64,000 bases of DNA from Bacillus sp. 1780r2a1 (GTDB taxonomy: Bacteria > Bacillota > Bacilli > Bacillales > Bacillaceae_H), in contig CP099863.1 in NCBI GenBank assembly GCA_024134725.1, positions 1,049,501 through 1,113,500 on the forward strand. Direction: 5' to 3'. Positions 63,239 to 64,000 of this stretch are shown here, one piece after another. Each line of letters opens with the position of its first letter. The stretch's first letter is position 1. A program made the translations under genes and the position numbers. Under the pieces are notes generated by a model. The model did not search any database. It was not told the DNA's origin and worked only from the letters and a program-made list of their open reading frames with translations.

Positions 63239-64000
63239 ATGAAAAAAGTACGCAAGGCCATTATTCCGGCAGCGGGTCTTGGGACACGCTTCTTACCAGC
63301 AACAAAAGCAATGCCAAAAGAAATGCTTCCTATTGTGGACAAGCCTACCATTCAGTACATAATTGAAGAAGCAATCCAGTCTGGTATTGAAGACATTATT
63401 ATCGTAACGGGAAAAGGTAAGCGTGCCATTGAAGATCATTTCGACTATGCGCCAGAGCTGGAAAATAACTTAGTAGAAAAAGAGAAATTTGAGTTATTAG
63501 AAAAAGTTCGTCAATCATCAAACGTTGATATCCATTATATTCGTCAAAAAGAACCAAAAGGTTTAGGTCATGCTGTGTGGTGCGCTCGCAACTTTATCGG
63601 TAATGAGCCGTTCGCTGTACTGCTAGGAGACGACATTGTGCAGGCTGAAACACCTTCCCTGCGTCAGCTCATGAATGAATATGAAAGCACCTTATCATCG
63701 GTTATTGGTGTGCAAACGGTGGCAGATGAACAAACGCATCGCTACGGAATTGTTGATCCAATTTCTAGTGAAGGCCGTCGCTATCAGGTTAATACGTTTG
63801 TAGAAAAGCCAGCTCCAGGTACGGCACCATCAAATCTAGCTATTATGGGACGCTATGTTTTTACTCCTGAAATCTTCATGTTCCTAGAACAGCAAGAAAT
63901 TGGTGCAGGCGGAGAAATTCAGTTAACAGACGCCATTCAAAAGCTAAACGAAATTCAACGCGTGTTTGCGTATGACTTTGAAGGTAAGCGGTATGACGTA
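63239..64000 (+). CDS. galU: UTP-glucose-1-phosphate uridylyltransferase (3' end outside window)
   Basis: The frame starts at ATG 63239 with GAGGAG seven bases upstream and is still open at the last base, so 254 codons are visible of a normal ~290-300. The protein makes UDP-glucose from glucose-1-phosphate and UTP. The nucleotide-binding opening [36 protein letters not shown], and [20 protein letters not shown] are all family hallmarks (GtaB in Bacillus subtilis). It lies behind a long structured leader, so it may head a polysaccharide operon that continues beyond the window. Confidence 0.95.
   Translation, partial: MKKVRKAIIPAAGLGTRFLPATKAMPKEMLPIVDKPTIQYIIEEAIQSGIEDIIIVTGKGKRAIEDHFDYAPELENNLVEKEKFELLEKVRQSSNVDIHYIRQKEPKGLGHAVWCARNFIGNEPFAVLLGDDIVQAETPSLRQLMNEYESTLSSVIGVQTVADEQTHRYGIVDPISSEGRRYQVNTFVEKPAPGTAPSNLAIMGRYVFTPEIFMFLEQQEIGAGGEIQLTDAIQKLNEIQRVFAYDFEGKRYDV

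Noticed and set aside
1-64000. Prophage, integrative element or transposase genes
   Set aside because: I saw no integrase, transposase, phage structural gene or tRNA-flanked attachment repeats; gene order and control sites look chromosomal.

Overview
The window looks like a chromosomal segment of an endospore-forming, low-GC Gram-positive bacterium of the Bacillaceae, most like Priestia (Bacillus) megaterium. The signs are Bacillus-type ribosome binding sites (AAGGAGG), a GerA/GerC/GerB spore germinant receptor operon with a forespore-type promoter, a ComK-family regulator, CcpA-type cre control, many U-tailed terminators, and secreted cell-wall proteins. This is inferred from gene content, not from a database search. 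There are no rRNA or tRNA genes, no CRISPR array and no intact insertion sequence.

Layout. (1) 1-8.3 kb: a TcaA/YvbJ-like zinc-ribbon membrane protein (cut by the left edge), a one-domain NagZ-type glycosidase, a PepSY/YtkA-like pair, a multi-PAS diguanylate cyclase, and a GNAT acetyltransferase preceded by a candidate leader peptide and competing hairpins. (2) 8.3-18 kb: a triple NlpC/P60 protein with only one intact catalytic site, two paralogous chemoreceptors, and a TetR repressor divergent from a SwrC-like RND exporter with a palindromic operator. (3) 18-22.4 kb: poorly known small genes, some resembling immunity-type orphans. (4) 22.5-27 kb: a PNAG/PIA-like (ica/pga) exopolysaccharide operon followed by a GGDEF-EAL protein. 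(5) 27-33.7 kb: germination operon, an Imm26-like protein, a DUF2062 protein, and GalE. (6) 33.7-45.6 kb: a complete hexuronate catabolic locus: LacI-type regulator, KDG kinase, KDPG aldolase, TRAP transporter, GH31 glycosidase, UxaC, UxuA and an SDR-type mannonate oxidoreductase. It has two AAACCGGTTT operators and a consensus cre site. (7) 45.7-46.9 kb: a small sigma-70-type factor next to a ComK-like protein. (8) 47.3-62.1 kb: a surface module of three secreted Ig-repeat proteins (one with a SpoIID/LytB domain, one with a CAP domain), an Asp2-like hydrolase, a coiled-coil protein, two unusual glycosyltransferases sharing an accessory beta-module, and a DUF6270-like protein. (9) 62.1-64 kb: a VanZ-like gene, then a long structured leader resembling the eps-associated (EAR/epsC) antitermination RNA, a terminator-like hairpin, and the start of galU/gtaB, which runs off the right edge.

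How the parts may work together. Two c-di-GMP enzymes and the PNAG-like operon suggest second-messenger control of a biofilm polymer. GalE and GalU supply nucleotide sugars for surface glycans, and the 47-62 kb cluster looks like a dedicated secreted-protein/glycan system. The hexuronate locus would feed uronic acids into the KDG/KDPG pathway under substrate induction and catabolite repression. The most interesting signals are the EAR-like leader, the surface glycan cluster, the possible translation attenuator before the acetyltransferase, the NlpC/P60 protein with two dead domains, and an interspersed hairpin repeat lodged inside the TRAP operon.
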